Positions 7,962-17,375 of a DNA stretch of 64,000 nucleotides are shown piece by piece. Positions within the stretch are counted from its first letter, which is position 1. Every line of letters starts with the position of its first letter. A program made the position numbers and the translations under genes. Location of the stretch: positions 2,666,001 through 2,730,000 of the forward strand of contig NZ_CP159834.1 in NCBI RefSeq assembly GCF_047730165.1, given 5' to 3'. The notes under the pieces were generated by a model. It was given only the letters and a program-made list of their open reading frames with translations. It did not search any database and was not told where the DNA came from. The stretch is from Patiriisocius sp047730165. Its GTDB lineage: Bacteria; Bacteroidota; Bacteroidia; Flavobacteriales; Flavobacteriaceae.

Positions 7962-9398
7962 CTATTTCAGCAACAGTATTTTTCTGATTAAATTTTTAAT
8001 CTTCTCACCGTGAAAATAATAGATAACACTTCCGTAGATAAGAATCAAAACTAATAATTGAACAAATATATGTGCTTCCACAAACAAATAAATAGGTGAC
8101 ATAATTAAAATAGTCATGAAAAAACCAATTAATGGCGCCTTTAGTTTTACTAGAATATCTTTGAATGTGATGGATAGTTCTCTATTTAAAAAATAAAGAG
8201 ATACAAAAAGGTTAATACATGCTGCCGCGAATATCCCTAAAGAAATACCTTCTACTCCATAAAAACTACCCAAATATACCGCTGGCAACATCACAAATAA
8301 TAAGGTCAGTAAATATATAAATGTCTCTAATCTAGGCTTACCCAAACTTCGATACACGAGCGTACTCTTGTGGGTAAATAATTGTACAGGAACCACAAAG
8401 GCAAGGATTCTAATCACTGGTGCAGCCGTGCTCCATTTGCTGTCAAAAAAAAAATCTAAAATAGGCGAACAGAAAAACAGCATCAAAAGCATCACAGGAT
8501 AAAGTACTATCGCATAATAAAGCAGGCTATTTAAGTAGTATCGTTTTACTAAGGCAATATCGTCTTGAACCCTACTGTAAAATGGAAATAACACTCGATC
8601 CATCATACTCGTAATTTGACTGCTCAACAAAATGGTAAACATAAAAGCTAAACTATAGATGCCAAGTATTTTTGCCCCCATTATTTTACCTATAAATAAA
8701 TTATCCAGATTACCAGTTAGCACTATTAACAGGGTGGTAATAAATATATATCCACTTATCTTAAATATTTCTTGTAAATACCTTATACTGAAAGTAAACC
8801 TAGGTAGCCACTTCACCAAAATTAAAAATAAGGGTAGCTGAATCAAATAAGGTAAAGAAATGTAAAACACAAGTGACCATACCCCAAAACTATTCAATGC
8901 CATAGTAATCGAGATCAAACCAGCGATTACAACAGATGACGTTTGAATCAAAGCCATCTTTTTAAAATTTAACACGCGTAAAATTTTTACGCGATGCACT
9001 AAGGTAATGGCCTCTATAATTATAGGAATGGTTAAAACAGGGAGTATCTTAACGGTACGAGGTTCTTCAAAGAAATTTGAAATAAGTGGATTACCAAAAA
9101 AGTACACTAATATGAATATCAGACTAGCCCAGACTATCCCAAACCAAAAAACAGACTGATAATGAATGTCAAAAAGTTGCGCCTTCTTTCTCTGAATCAA
9201 GGCGTTTTTCATACCGAGATCTGCAATAACTTGAATGATGCTTGTAAAGACAACGGTCATTGTAACTAAACCAAAATCCTCTGGAAATAGTACATTGAGT
9301 AAAACTAGTTTTACGATAAAATCAAAAATGCGGCGGAACAAGACTTGTATTGCACTCCAAAGCAAACCTGCTTTCAGTATCTTATTTAAGTCTTTCAT
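7962..9398 (-). CDS. Wzx-type polysaccharide repeat-unit flippase
   Basis: The 478-residue protein has about 12-14 hydrophobic helices and an N-terminus (KAGLLWSAIQVLFRR, then FPEDFGLVTM and ADLGMKNALIQRK) characteristic of the polysaccharide-synthesis (WzxC-like) branch of the MOP flippases. Such proteins move undecaprenyl-linked repeat units across the inner membrane for Wzy polymerisation. The polymerase gene follows immediately and export genes come after that, so a Wzx/Wzy-dependent pathway is indicated. A TAGATTTG box lies about 50 bases upstream of the start. Confidence 0.85.
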   Translation of the reverse strand: MKDLNKILKAGLLWSAIQVLFRRIFDFIVKLVLLNVLFPEDFGLVTMTVVFTSIIQVIADLGMKNALIQRKKAQLFDIHYQSVFWFGIVWASLIFILVYFFGNPLISNFFEEPRTVKILPVLTIPIIIEAITLVHRVKILRVLNFKKMALIQTSSVVIAGLISITMALNSFGVWSLVFYISLPYLIQLPLFLILVKWLPRFTFSIRYLQEIFKISGYIFITTLLIVLTGNLDNLFIGKIMGAKILGIYSLAFMFTILLSSQITSMMDRVLFPFYSRVQDDIALVKRYYLNSLLYYAIVLYPVMLLMLFFCSPILDFFFDSKWSTAAPVIRILAFVVPVQLFTHKSTLVYRSLGKPRLETFIYLLTLLFVMLPAVYLGSFYGVEGISLGIFAAACINLFVSLYFLNRELSITFKDILVKLKAPLIGFFMTILIMSPIYLFVEAHIFVQLLVLILIYGSVIYYFHGEKIKNLIRKILLLK

Positions 9399-9448
9399 TA
9401 TATAAAAAAGAAGTTGTTTTCTGTTGGTGTCATAAAAAACTATTAAAA

Positions 9449-9456
9449 CAAATCTA
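9449..9456 (-). promoter_or_regulatory. Possible promoter -7 box for the flippase-polymerase unit
   Basis: TAGATTTG on the minus strand matches TAnnTTTG in the 134-base gap between the beta-propeller gene and the flippase gene, about 50 bases before the ATG. No -33 element was confirmed. Confidence 0.35.
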
Positions 9457-9532
9457 ATGGTTTAGCATAACATATGCGATGTGATTAAGATTTATTCTAA
9501 ATCAAGTTTCAGATCAAAAAAGACAAGCCATG

Positions 9533-10522
9533 TCAATCAATATTTATTTTGATTATTGAAAAGATATTAAAAATGCTATCCTTCGGAAATATAAATTGTG
9601 AAACGTAAGTTCCATCTATTGTATATTTTTCAATACGTGTGGGTAAAGGCTTATCAATCAGCTTCTTTTTTGAAACAATCGTTTTTACCCAATCAAGATT
9701 TTCTGTAAATTTTGTAGTTCGTAATTTTGTAAAGCCCACATAAAAATAATCTTCATCAACATAAATCCCTCTACACCAACCCAGAGGAGTGCCTTCTACT
9801 TCTTTTTCCCCTGTCAATTTAATAGACTTTGATTCCTTCATGGTTGCTTTATCTATAATGACCACGTAACCATTCACGGTAGTAAAATAAATAAAATTAT
9901 CTTTTACAAATCCATCGTGAGGCAGTCCAGCAGAAATATTTATTGTATTACTTATATCTTCAATACATACCGCATCCATCATCTTTAACCGTGTAACCCA
10001 TATTTGATTATCTATCTCAAATAAGTTATTAGGATGTGCTTCGTGCGGCTTTAAAGAAGACCTTTTGTTTAAATTATCGCTCTCCTTAAAGCGATGAAAT
10101 GGTAGTTTACCCGCAATATTAACGATCGTTCGTTCTCTCGTATTTAAATGTATCTTAAATACAGCATCCATACCTGTCACAGCAACATAAAGTATTCCAT
10201 CCTTTACAAGAACATCATGAAGGTCATTAAATAAAGGGTCTGTAATTACTTCTTCTACTTCGTATGTAGCAGCATCTAATACAAGAACCTCTGTTCTAGT
10301 TGGGATATAAAATTTAGAATCAACTCTGCAGAAACCTCCAAAAGTTATAGAAGGAGCTATATCTGCGCAATATTCTTTAGGCGAAATATAATTTAATACT
10401 GGTTTGTAGGTTTTTTTAGTGAAATTAATTTCGGCTAACTCTGCTTTCTTAAAGACATGACCAGGGATTAGTTCTCCAAGAACACGTGGGATTCCACCAG
10501 AAATTAAAAATTTTTCATCCAT
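9533..10522 (-). CDS. Unrecognised protein, probable beta-propeller, in the sulfation cassette
   Basis: The 329-residue protein has no signal peptide or membrane helix. It shows repeating beta-strand units with aspartate-rich turns (RTEVLVLDAATYEVEEV, DGILYVAVTGMDAVFKI, NQIWVTRL, GYVVIIDKATMKE, EDYFYVGFTKLRTTKF), the pattern of a five- to seven-bladed propeller. HEAHPNNLFE and GLPHDGFVKDNFIYF place histidines at blade tops, as in some propeller active sites. ATG at 10522 is chosen over a TTG at 10534; it leaves 4 bases after cysN, so expression with cysN is likely. I do not recognise the family. Placement between PAPS synthesis and flippase suggests a role in polysaccharide sulfation or sensing, which is inference only. 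Confidence 0.75.
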   Translation of the reverse strand: MDEKFLISGGIPRVLGELIPGHVFKKAELAEINFTKKTYKPVLNYISPKEYCADIAPSITFGGFCRVDSKFYIPTRTEVLVLDAATYEVEEVITDPLFNDLHDVLVKDGILYVAVTGMDAVFKIHLNTRERTIVNIAGKLPFHRFKESDNLNKRSSLKPHEAHPNNLFEIDNQIWVTRLKMMDAVCIEDISNTINISAGLPHDGFVKDNFIYFTTVNGYVVIIDKATMKESKSIKLTGEKEVEGTPLGWCRGIYVDEDYFYVGFTKLRTTKFTENLDWVKTIVSKKKLIDKPLPTRIEKYTIDGTYVSQFIFPKDSIFNIFSIIKINID

Positions 10523-10526
10523 CTCT

Positions 10527-11780
10527 TTATACAATCATTCCAGCTGCAACAGTCTCATGTGTAGTGTCATCTATGAGGATAAAACTACCTGTTACTCGGT
10601 TATCTCTATACTCATCAATCATTAACGGTCGTGTTGTTTTTACTGTAACTCGAGCTATCTCATTCATATGTAATGAAGTGTCATCTTCAATTCGAGCATA
10701 GCTATTAATATCTATTTTATAGACTATGTTTTTTAACATTGCCTTTTGTTCATTTGAAGTATGAACAATGGTATATTTTGCTCTAGGTTTTGCAGCTTCA
10801 TTATGTAACCAGCAAAGCATTGCATCAAACTCTTGCATAGGCTTTGGTTGATTTTTCACTTTAACGATCATATCTCCCCTACTCACGTCAATATCATTTT
10901 CTAGCGTTACGGATATAGACATGGGAGCATAGGCTTCAGAAAGAGGGCCTTTATCTGTATCTATGGTCTTAATCTTAGAATTAAATCCTGAAGGCAACAC
11001 CGTTACTTCATCACCAGGTCTTAAAATACCGCTGGCTAATCGCCCAGCATACCCTCTGTAATCTATAAATCCCTCACGTTGAGGCCGCAAAACGGTTTGG
11101 ACTGGAAAACGCGCGTCTATTTTATTTAAATCACTACTTATATGTAGTGTTTCCAGCGTATGCAATAATGGAGCTCCCTGATACCAGTCCATATTCTCAC
11201 TTCGGTTCACCACATTATCCCCATCTAAGGCGCTCATGGGTAATGACCTAACATCTTTTACATACAGCTTTGATGAAAATTCTTCAAATTGAGATACGAT
11301 ATCGTTGTAGACTGTTTCAGAATAATCAACTAGATCCATCTTGTTAACACACACAATAACGTGCGGTATTTGTAACAATGAGGCAATAAAAGCATGTCTT
11401 TTAGTTTGTTCGACAACACCATGTCTGGCATCAATAAGAATTAACGCAGCATTTGCTGTTGACGCCCCTGTAACCATGTTACGAGTGTACTGTATATGCC
11501 CTGGAGTATCTGCTATAATAAACTTCCGTTTTGGTGTAGTGAAATATCGGTAGGCAACATCAATAGTGATCCCTTGCTCCCGCTCATCTCTAAGACCATC
11601 TGTAAACAAGGCTAAATCTACACCGTCATGTCCTTTGCGTTTACTAGTTGCGGCTACAGCATCCAACTGATCCTCAAAAATAGCCTTACTATCATAAAGT
11701 AAGCGACCTATTAACGTACTCTTACCATCGTCAACACTACCAGCCGTTGTGAATCTTAATAATTGATTGTTATCTATCAT
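10527..11780 (-). CDS. cysN: Sulfate adenylyltransferase subunit 1 (CysN), GTPase
   Basis: This 417-residue protein is an EF-Tu-like GTPase: P-loop GSVDDGKST at about residue 15, the DTPGH switch and NKMD for guanine recognition, followed by beta-barrel domains. CysN drives the CysD reaction (ATP plus sulfate to adenylylsulfate, APS) by GTP hydrolysis in the cytoplasm. It is somewhat shorter than the E. coli protein and carries no fused APS kinase; cysC is separate, two genes upstream. It follows cysD by 55 bases. Confidence 0.95.
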   Translation of the reverse strand: MIDNNQLLRFTTAGSVDDGKSTLIGRLLYDSKAIFEDQLDAVAATSKRKGHDGVDLALFTDGLRDEREQGITIDVAYRYFTTPKRKFIIADTPGHIQYTRNMVTGASTANAALILIDARHGVVEQTKRHAFIASLLQIPHVIVCVNKMDLVDYSETVYNDIVSQFEEFSSKLYVKDVRSLPMSALDGDNVVNRSENMDWYQGAPLLHTLETLHISSDLNKIDARFPVQTVLRPQREGFIDYRGYAGRLASGILRPGDEVTVLPSGFNSKIKTIDTDKGPLSEAYAPMSISVTLENDIDVSRGDMIVKVKNQPKPMQEFDAMLCWLHNEAAKPRAKYTIVHTSNEQKAMLKNIVYKIDINSYARIEDDTSLHMNEIARVTVKTTRPLMIDEYRDNRVTGSFILIDDTTHETVAAGMIV

Positions 11781-11835
11781 TTGAATTTTCCATGTTTTAT
11801 TCTAATTTGAAGCTATAAACGTAAAAAATGTGATG

Positions 11836-12741
11836 TTAAAAATACCCCTGCCTTTTTCTATCTTCCATAGCACTTTCACTTCGTTTATCATCTGTACGAT
11901 TACCACGTTCTGTTTGTTTCATCGAACTTACTTCTGTAACAATTTTTTCAAGTGTGTCTGCCTCAGACTCCATACCGCCAGTAATAGTGATATCGCCTAA
12001 GGTTCTAAAACGAATTTTTCTATTTTCTACTTTTTCACCTTCTTCTAATTTTAAATGCTCTGAAACTGGTATCCAACTATTGCTTCTCCAAACCACGTCA
12101 CGCTGGTGCGCTAAGTATAATGAAGGGATTGCAATATTCTCTCTTAAAATATAATTCCACACATCCATCTCTGTCCAATTACTGATGGGGAATGCTCTAA
12201 AATGTTCTCCCTCAAAATGTTTTCCATTTAAAATGTTCCAAAGCTCTGGCCGTTGGTTTTTAGGATCCCACTGTCCAAAGTCATCTCTATGTGAGAAGAA
12301 ACGCTCTTTTGCTCTTGCCTTTTCCTCATCTCTGCGTCCTCCACCTATTGCACAGTCTACATTATTTGTTTCTATAGCATCAAGAAGGGTTGTTATCTGC
12401 AATGTATTACGCGTAGCATTTTTACCTTTTTCTTCAGCTACACGTCCTTTATCTATTGCCTCTTGTACAGACCCTACTAAGAGCTGAACACCAAACTGTT
12501 CTACTAAATCGTCTCTAAACTGGATGGTTTCTGGAAAATTATGTCCCGTATCTACGTGCATCAAAGCAAAAGGAATCTTTGAAGGATAAAACGCTTTTTT
12601 AGCTAAATGAGTAACTAAAATGGAGTCCTTACCGCCTGAGAATAAAATAACTGGATTCTCAAACTGAGCCCATACCTCACGAAGTATATAAATTGCTTCA
12701 GACTCTAACTCATCTAGATAATTAAGATAGTACTTACTCAT
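11836..12741 (-). CDS. cysD: Sulfate adenylyltransferase subunit 2 (CysD)
   Basis: The 301-residue protein belongs to the PP-loop ATP pyrophosphatase family: SGGKDS at about residue 36, HVDTGHNFPET, GGGRRDEEKARAKER and the C-terminal RKRQGYF. CysD catalyses adenylylation of sulfate to APS together with CysN, which is encoded next in the operon. Its start is 1 base after the cysC stop, so cysC, cysD and cysN are translated as one unit. Length matches the family norm. Confidence 0.96.
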   Translation of the reverse strand: MSKYYLNYLDELESEAIYILREVWAQFENPVILFSGGKDSILVTHLAKKAFYPSKIPFALMHVDTGHNFPETIQFRDDLVEQFGVQLLVGSVQEAIDKGRVAEEKGKNATRNTLQITTLLDAIETNNVDCAIGGGRRDEEKARAKERFFSHRDDFGQWDPKNQRPELWNILNGKHFEGEHFRAFPISNWTEMDVWNYILRENIAIPSLYLAHQRDVVWRSNSWIPVSEHLKLEEGEKVENRKIRFRTLGDITITGGMESEADTLEKIVTEVSSMKQTERGNRTDDKRSESAMEDRKRQGYF

Positions 12742-12742
12742 T

Positions 12743-13336
12743 TTAAAAGGCTAATTTTTGTTCTATATTCTTAAGAATCTTAGCTACGCTCTCGTCTATA
12801 GTAAGTTCTTCTGTTTTTATTTCAATGTCTGGATTTATTGGAGCTTCATAAGGCGCTGAGATACCTGTAAAATCTTTTATCTCTCCTTTTCGTGCCTTGG
12901 CATATAAACCTTTTACATCTCGTTTCTCACATACCGAAAGAGGGGTGTTGATGTAAATCTCGATAAAATTTTCTGCCCCTACCGCACTCCGCACTCCCTC
13001 TCTATCCTTTGAATAAGGAGATACAAACGCAGATAAAACTAATAAACCTGCATCTAACATCAATTTTGATACTTCTGCAATTCTACGTATATTTTCGACT
13101 CTGTCTTCTGGAGAAAAAGCAAGATTATTATTTAAGCCTTTTCTTACGTTATCACCGTCAAGTGTATATGTGTGAATTTTCTGAGCAACAAGTTGCTTTT
13201 CTAATGCATTTGCAATGGTAGACTTACCTGAACCAGAAAGTCCTGTAAACCAAAGAACTAAACCCTTATGACCTTTTAATTGGGATCGCTCTTTTGCGCT
13301 CACCTCGTAGGTATGTGCAAAAACATTCTTATTCAT
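12743..13336 (-). CDS. cysC: Adenylylsulfate kinase (CysC)
   Basis: This 197-residue kinase has the P-loop GLSGSGKST at about residue 33, TLDGDNVRKGLNNNL for APS binding, and PYEAPINPDIEI near the C-terminus. It phosphorylates APS to PAPS in the cytoplasm. PAPS is the donor for sulfotransferases as well as the substrate of CysH. No reductase gene is in the window, which favours use in sulfation here. Its start overlaps the upstream DUF2061 gene by 4 bases (ATGA), indicating translational coupling. Confidence 0.95.
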   Translation of the reverse strand: MNKNVFAHTYEVSAKERSQLKGHKGLVLWFTGLSGSGKSTIANALEKQLVAQKIHTYTLDGDNVRKGLNNNLAFSPEDRVENIRRIAEVSKLMLDAGLLVLSAFVSPYSKDREGVRSAVGAENFIEIYINTPLSVCEKRDVKGLYAKARKGEIKDFTGISAPYEAPINPDIEIKTEELTIDESVAKILKNIEQKLAF

Positions 13337-13791
13337 TGCGCAAAAATTTTTTTAACATAATCACGTATTCTGCCTAAAGGTATGGTTAGCCACAAGCGTT
13401 CGTGAAAATAGTATAATACAAACTTAGTAATTAACTCTGTCAATGCGATAAAAAGTGCAATTTCATTAAAACCATTGAGCACCGCACCAGAAATTAAAAA
13501 TGTTGTGGTCGTAGCGATGATACGCCACACGATGGTTTTATAAAGTGTTTGACTTTTTGTTATATCCGTCCCGCGTCTTTTGTATTGCCAAATGCGCTCA
13601 TGTACATAATAGATGATGAGTTTTATTAAAAACTCTGTAAGGCCTATTTTTATGGCATTTTCCAAACTACAATCACCTAACAAACAAGTGACAAACAAGA
13701 CCACGAGCAACGTATCTGTAGTGGCAATTACACGCCAGGAGACCCCCTTTAAGATACTCCGAACATGAGATTCTTTATTAATTGCAGCCAT
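13333..13791 (-). CDS. DUF2061 membrane protein with an internal duplication
   Basis: The 152-residue protein consists of two similar halves. Each has a WRVIATT/WRIIATT motif, a hydrophobic stretch, and a terminal YYVHERIW / YYFHERLW motif (about residues 12-70 and 82-140). This is the DUF2061 signature occurring twice. Several membrane helices are predicted by eye. Its start overlaps the cysQ stop as TAATG and it overlaps cysC by 4 bases, so it is embedded in the PAPS cassette. The function is not established; helping sulfate or PAP handling at the membrane is a guess from position. Confidence 0.85.
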   Translation of the reverse strand: MAAINKESHVRSILKGVSWRVIATTDTLLVVLFVTCLLGDCSLENAIKIGLTEFLIKLIIYYVHERIWQYKRRGTDITKSQTLYKTIVWRIIATTTTFLISGAVLNGFNEIALFIALTELITKFVLYYFHERLWLTIPLGRIRDYVKKIFAQ

Positions 13792-14588
13792 TAACTTTGC
13801 ACGATAAAATAGGGGTTTAATAAATTTTCTTTATTATACTTTAATGGTTCATTAGTCGTAACATCTATAACTTGTACACCCGCTGCTTGGCAAATAGCGT
13901 GTCCCGCGGCAGTATCCCACTCCATTGTTGGCGCATATCTAGGATAAATATGTGCTTCTCCTTCTGCGACCAGACAAAACTTCAATGAGCTCCCTTTAGA
14001 TACAATCTCCACCTCGTGCTTCTTTTGCAACTCACTTACAAAAGCCTTAGTATCATCATTTAAATGTGATCGACTCCCCACCACTTTTACCACGCTATCA
14101 TCTATTTTTATAGGCGATATAGGTGTCGCATTTTTTAATATTTCAGAAATAAGTATTCCTTCTGAAATATCATCCATTTTAAAAGATTGCTTCCCATTAT
14201 CACCTGTGAAGTAAAGAGTCTTCGATACTGGCACATAGATAACACCCATAATTGGAGTACCGTTTTCAACCAAAGCAATATTTACTGTAAACTCACCATT
14301 ACGTTTAATAAACTCCTTTGTCCCATCCACCGGATCCACGATCCAACAGGTTGACCACTCTTTTCTTACAGTATAATCAATCTGCTTATTTTCTTCACTG
14401 ATAATGGGGAACGATGTCTTTTCTAGATATTGATTGATTACTTCATTTGCATTTTTATCTGCAATAGTTAAAGGCGAATCATCCCCTTTCTTTTCTACGT
14501 CAAAATCTGTCGCATATACCTCCATTATTCTAGTACCCGCAACAAGTGAGGCTTCTAATATAATAGCAAGGTTTTCTTGGTAATTCAT
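13791..14588 (-). CDS. cysQ: 3'(2'),5'-bisphosphate nucleotidase (CysQ), PAP phosphatase
   Basis: The protein (265 residues from the ATG at 14588) belongs to the inositol-monophosphatase fold: ISEE at about residue 62, the metal-binding WIVDPVDGTKEF motif, and EWDTAAGHAI near the C-terminus. CysQ removes the 3'-phosphate of PAP, the by-product of every PAPS-dependent transfer, and so prevents product inhibition. It leads the operon. The TTG two codons upstream is rejected because the ATG sits 18 bases after a TACCTTTA box, the spacing also seen for cvfB in this window. Confidence 0.92.
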   Translation of the reverse strand: MNYQENLAIILEASLVAGTRIMEVYATDFDVEKKGDDSPLTIADKNANEVINQYLEKTSFPIISEENKQIDYTVRKEWSTCWIVDPVDGTKEFIKRNGEFTVNIALVENGTPIMGVIYVPVSKTLYFTGDNGKQSFKMDDISEGILISEILKNATPISPIKIDDSVVKVVGSRSHLNDDTKAFVSELQKKHEVEIVSKGSSLKFCLVAEGEAHIYPRYAPTMEWDTAAGHAICQAAGVQVIDVTTNEPLKYNKENLLNPYFIVQS

Positions 14589-14606
14589 ATTCAAATTTTA
14601 AAGACG

Positions 14607-14614
14607 TAAAGGTA
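14607..14614 (-). promoter_or_regulatory. Probable promoter -7 box for the cysQ-cysC-cysD-cysN operon
   Basis: TACCTTTA on the minus strand differs from TAnnTTTG only in the last base and lies 18 bases before the cysQ ATG. The same TACCTTTAC string occurs at equal spacing upstream of cvfB (27377-27384), which supports it as a working variant. Confidence 0.4.
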
Positions 14615-14958
14615 TCATTTTCCTCCTAAGTGTATTTATAAGAATCATTCTGATTCTGATTTTGATTTTTTAAAAAATTATAAACCAGGGCTATCAACCA
14701 ACAAGCATCATCACTATTCCTTTATTAATATCCTTTTAAAAACTTCAATAAAAATTTTCAAACCAAAAAACCCTCTGAAAATTTATTGCTTTAGTGTCAC
14801 TCCTTATTAATGATAGAGATCATTCCATTCATATTTTAGAAAAAAACCAAATGAATAGGTCATTAAATTAAGCAAATAACATAAAAACGAACCTAAGCCT
14901 CTTTTATTTCTTACCAAATTTTAAAATCTAAACTCACTTCTTACATTTACAAAATATG
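14615..14958. other. Divergent AT-rich promoter region between cysQ and ftsK
   Basis: About 340 bases without a convincing reading frame on either strand. The AT content is very high. A short GATTCTGATT-type repetition occurs at 14641-14670. The region must hold regulatory sites for the leftward sulfation operon and rightward ftsK, but no operator palindrome or RNA element was recognised. Confidence 0.6.
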
Positions 14959-14966
14959 TATTTTTG
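14959..14966 (+). promoter_or_regulatory. Promoter -7 box for ftsK
   Basis: TATTTTTG is a full match to TAnnTTTG and ends 22 bases before the ftsK ATG at 14988. It overlaps an in-frame TTG at 14964, which rules out that TTG as the start. Confidence 0.55.
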
Positions 14967-14987
14967 TTAAAAGAATCCTACCTTAGA

Positions 14988-17339
14988 ATGGCGAAAGCAA
15001 AAAAGAAAACAAGCCCTAATACAAAAACGTCCCGTAAGCCTTTTTCGTTTACGCTCTCTAAACAGCAAAAAATTCTATTCGGTAGTTTTTTACTTTTGCT
15101 AGGTCTTGGGTTACTCTTTTCTTTTATATCTTATTTCTTCTCTTGGCAATCAGACCAAAGCGAACTTGCTACATTAAGTGATCGTGAGATCGTTACAAAA
15201 AATTGGTTAAGCAAGTCTGGGAGTTGGCTAGGTAACTTATTTATCTACAAAGGTTTTGGAATCGCAGCATTTATAATGGCTTCATTAGTCACCCTAACAG
15301 GAGTGTATTTCTTTTTTGATTATGTTAAGACCGCTTTGAAGAAGTTTTGGTTTTGGGGTGTCCTTTTAATGATTTGGCTTTCTGTTTTCTTCGGATTCTT
15401 TTCTGAGACAAATTCCCTATTGTCTGGAGTCATTGGTTTTGAAATTAATGATCTACTTCAAGACTATCTAGGACTTATAGGTGCTATTCTCATAATGACA
15501 TTTCTTGCCATCGTCTATCTTGTAGTAAGACTAAAGTTAACACCGCAGCGTGTGGGAGCAGCATTTAATAAGACGAAAGCCGTGATCGCATCAGACTTTA
15601 CTGAAGACACAACAAAGGAAAGTAATACAGCTGCTATTACTGATGAGACTACTACCAAACCTGTTATCCAAAATGATACACCTTCACCTCCATTAAAAGT
15701 AACTCCAGTCACTCGACCAGTAGAAAAAATAATCATTAAAAGCGACACAGACTCCTTAGCAATGGAAGTCGAGGCCGCTAAAGAGGAAACGGTTGAGGAG
15801 AAACTAAGCAATAAGCTCGTTGAAGATTTTGGGCAGTTTGATCCTACCCTAGAATTGAGTAATTATAAATTCCCTACCATAGAATTATTAAAGGATTATA
15901 CCCACGGCCAAGGGATTACCATCAATCAAGAAGAACTAGAAGAAAACAAAAACAAGATTGTAGAAACGCTTAATAATTACAAGATTGGGATTGCAAACAT
16001 TAAAGCGACCGTTGGGCCAACAGTTACTTTATATGAGATTGTACCAGAAGCTGGAGTTCGCATTTCAAAAATTAAAAACCTTGAAGATGATATTGCACTA
16101 TCACTCTCCGCTTTAGGCATCCGTATCATTGCGCCTATTCCAGGAAGAGGAACCATTGGTATAGAAGTACCAAACAAGAACCCAAAGATAGTATCTATGC
16201 GTTCTGCTATTGCCTCCCCTAAGTTTCAGAATGCAGAAATGGAATTACCTATCACTCTAGGTAAAACAATTAGCAATGAAACTTTTGTTGTAGATCTTGC
16301 AAAGATGCCTCATTTATTAATGGCGGGTGCCACAGGACAAGGAAAATCTGTTGGACTGAATGCGATATTGACCTCCTTACTTTACAAGAAGCACCCAGCA
16401 GAAGTGAAGTTTGTACTCGTAGATCCTAAAAAAGTAGAGCTCACATTATTTAACAAAATAGAACGTCATTATCTTGCGAAGCTTCCAGACACCGAGGAAG
16501 CCATTATCACAGATACTAACAAAGTAATTAATACTCTAAATTCACTCTGTATAGAGATGGACGCGCGGTACGACTTACTAAAAGACGCCTTAGTTCGTAA
16601 TATTAAGGAATACAATACAAAATTTAAGCAGCGCAAATTAAACCCAGAAAATGGGCATCGCTACTTACCATACATCGTTTTAGTTATTGACGAATTTGCA
16701 GATTTAATAATGACTGCAGGTAAAGAAGTAGAAACACCTATTGCAAGATTAGCACAGCTAGCAAGAGCCATCGGGATTCATTTAATTGTAGCGACACAAA
16801 GACCTTCGGTAAATGTAATCACAGGTATCATTAAAGCAAATTTTCCAGCACGAATTGCTTTTAGAGTAACCAGTAAAATAGACTCTAGAACGATCTTAGA
16901 CAGTAGCGGAGCAGACCAGCTTATAGGACGTGGAGATATGCTATATACATCAGGAAATGAACTCACCAGAGTGCAATGTGCATTTGTAGACACACCAGAG
17001 GTGGCAGATATCACAGAATTTATTGGGTCACAGAAAGCATATCCAGACGCCTATTTATTACCCGAATATTCAGGTGAAGAAGGCGGTGGCACAAATCTTG
17101 ATAATGATATCAATGAACGAGACAAACTTTACAGAGATGCGGCAGAAGTACTAGTGATTGCCCAGCAGGGAAGCGCTTCTCTCTTGCAACGAAAACTGAA
17201 GTTAGGGTATAATAGAGCCGGAAGAATAATAGACCAACTAGAAGCCGGAGGTATTGTAGGCCAATTTGAAGGAAGCAAAGCAAGACAAGTTTTAGTACCA
17301 ACTCTAGAGGCATTAAAGATGCACCTAGAAAATGAATAA
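14988..17339 (+). CDS. ftsK: DNA translocase FtsK/SpoIIIE
   Basis: The protein (783 residues from ATG 14988) has four hydrophobic N-terminal segments, an acidic threonine-rich linker (about 185-260), and a motor domain with Walker A GATGQGKSVG near residue 447 and Walker B VLVIDEFADL. A C-terminal winged-helix gamma domain (about 710-783, GSASLLQRKLKLGYNRAGRI) binds KOPS-type sites. FtsK pumps chromosome termini through the division septum and activates XerCD at dif. The start lies 22 bases after a promoter box that overlaps the upstream TTG alternative. lolA and lptG follow closely in the same direction. Confidence 0.96.
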   Translation: MAKAKKKTSPNTKTSRKPFSFTLSKQQKILFGSFLLLLGLGLLFSFISYFFSWQSDQSELATLSDREIVTKNWLSKSGSWLGNLFIYKGFGIAAFIMASLVTLTGVYFFFDYVKTALKKFWFWGVLLMIWLSVFFGFFSETNSLLSGVIGFEINDLLQDYLGLIGAILIMTFLAIVYLVVRLKLTPQRVGAAFNKTKAVIASDFTEDTTKESNTAAITDETTTKPVIQNDTPSPPLKVTPVTRPVEKIIIKSDTDSLAMEVEAAKEETVEEKLSNKLVEDFGQFDPTLELSNYKFPTIELLKDYTHGQGITINQEELEENKNKIVETLNNYKIGIANIKATVGPTVTLYEIVPEAGVRISKIKNLEDDIALSLSALGIRIIAPIPGRGTIGIEVPNKNPKIVSMRSAIASPKFQNAEMELPITLGKTISNETFVVDLAKMPHLLMAGATGQGKSVGLNAILTSLLYKKHPAEVKFVLVDPKKVELTLFNKIERHYLAKLPDTEEAIITDTNKVINTLNSLCIEMDARYDLLKDALVRNIKEYNTKFKQRKLNPENGHRYLPYIVLVIDEFADLIMTAGKEVETPIARLAQLARAIGIHLIVATQRPSVNVITGIIKANFPARIAFRVTSKIDSRTILDSSGADQLIGRGDMLYTSGNELTRVQCAFVDTPEVADITEFIGSQKAYPDAYLLPEYSGEEGGGTNLDNDINERDKLYRDAAEVLVIAQQGSASLLQRKLKLGYNRAGRIIDQLEAGGIVGQFEGSKARQVLVPTLEALKMHLENE

Positions 17340-17375
17340 TATTTTTACTGTTTCAGAAATAACAATAATAATAAG

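Noticed and set aside
15515..15811. 98-codon minus-strand frame inside ftsK
   Set aside because: Antisense to the Thr/Ala-rich linker of FtsK; Ser/Val-rich translation is a composition artefact.
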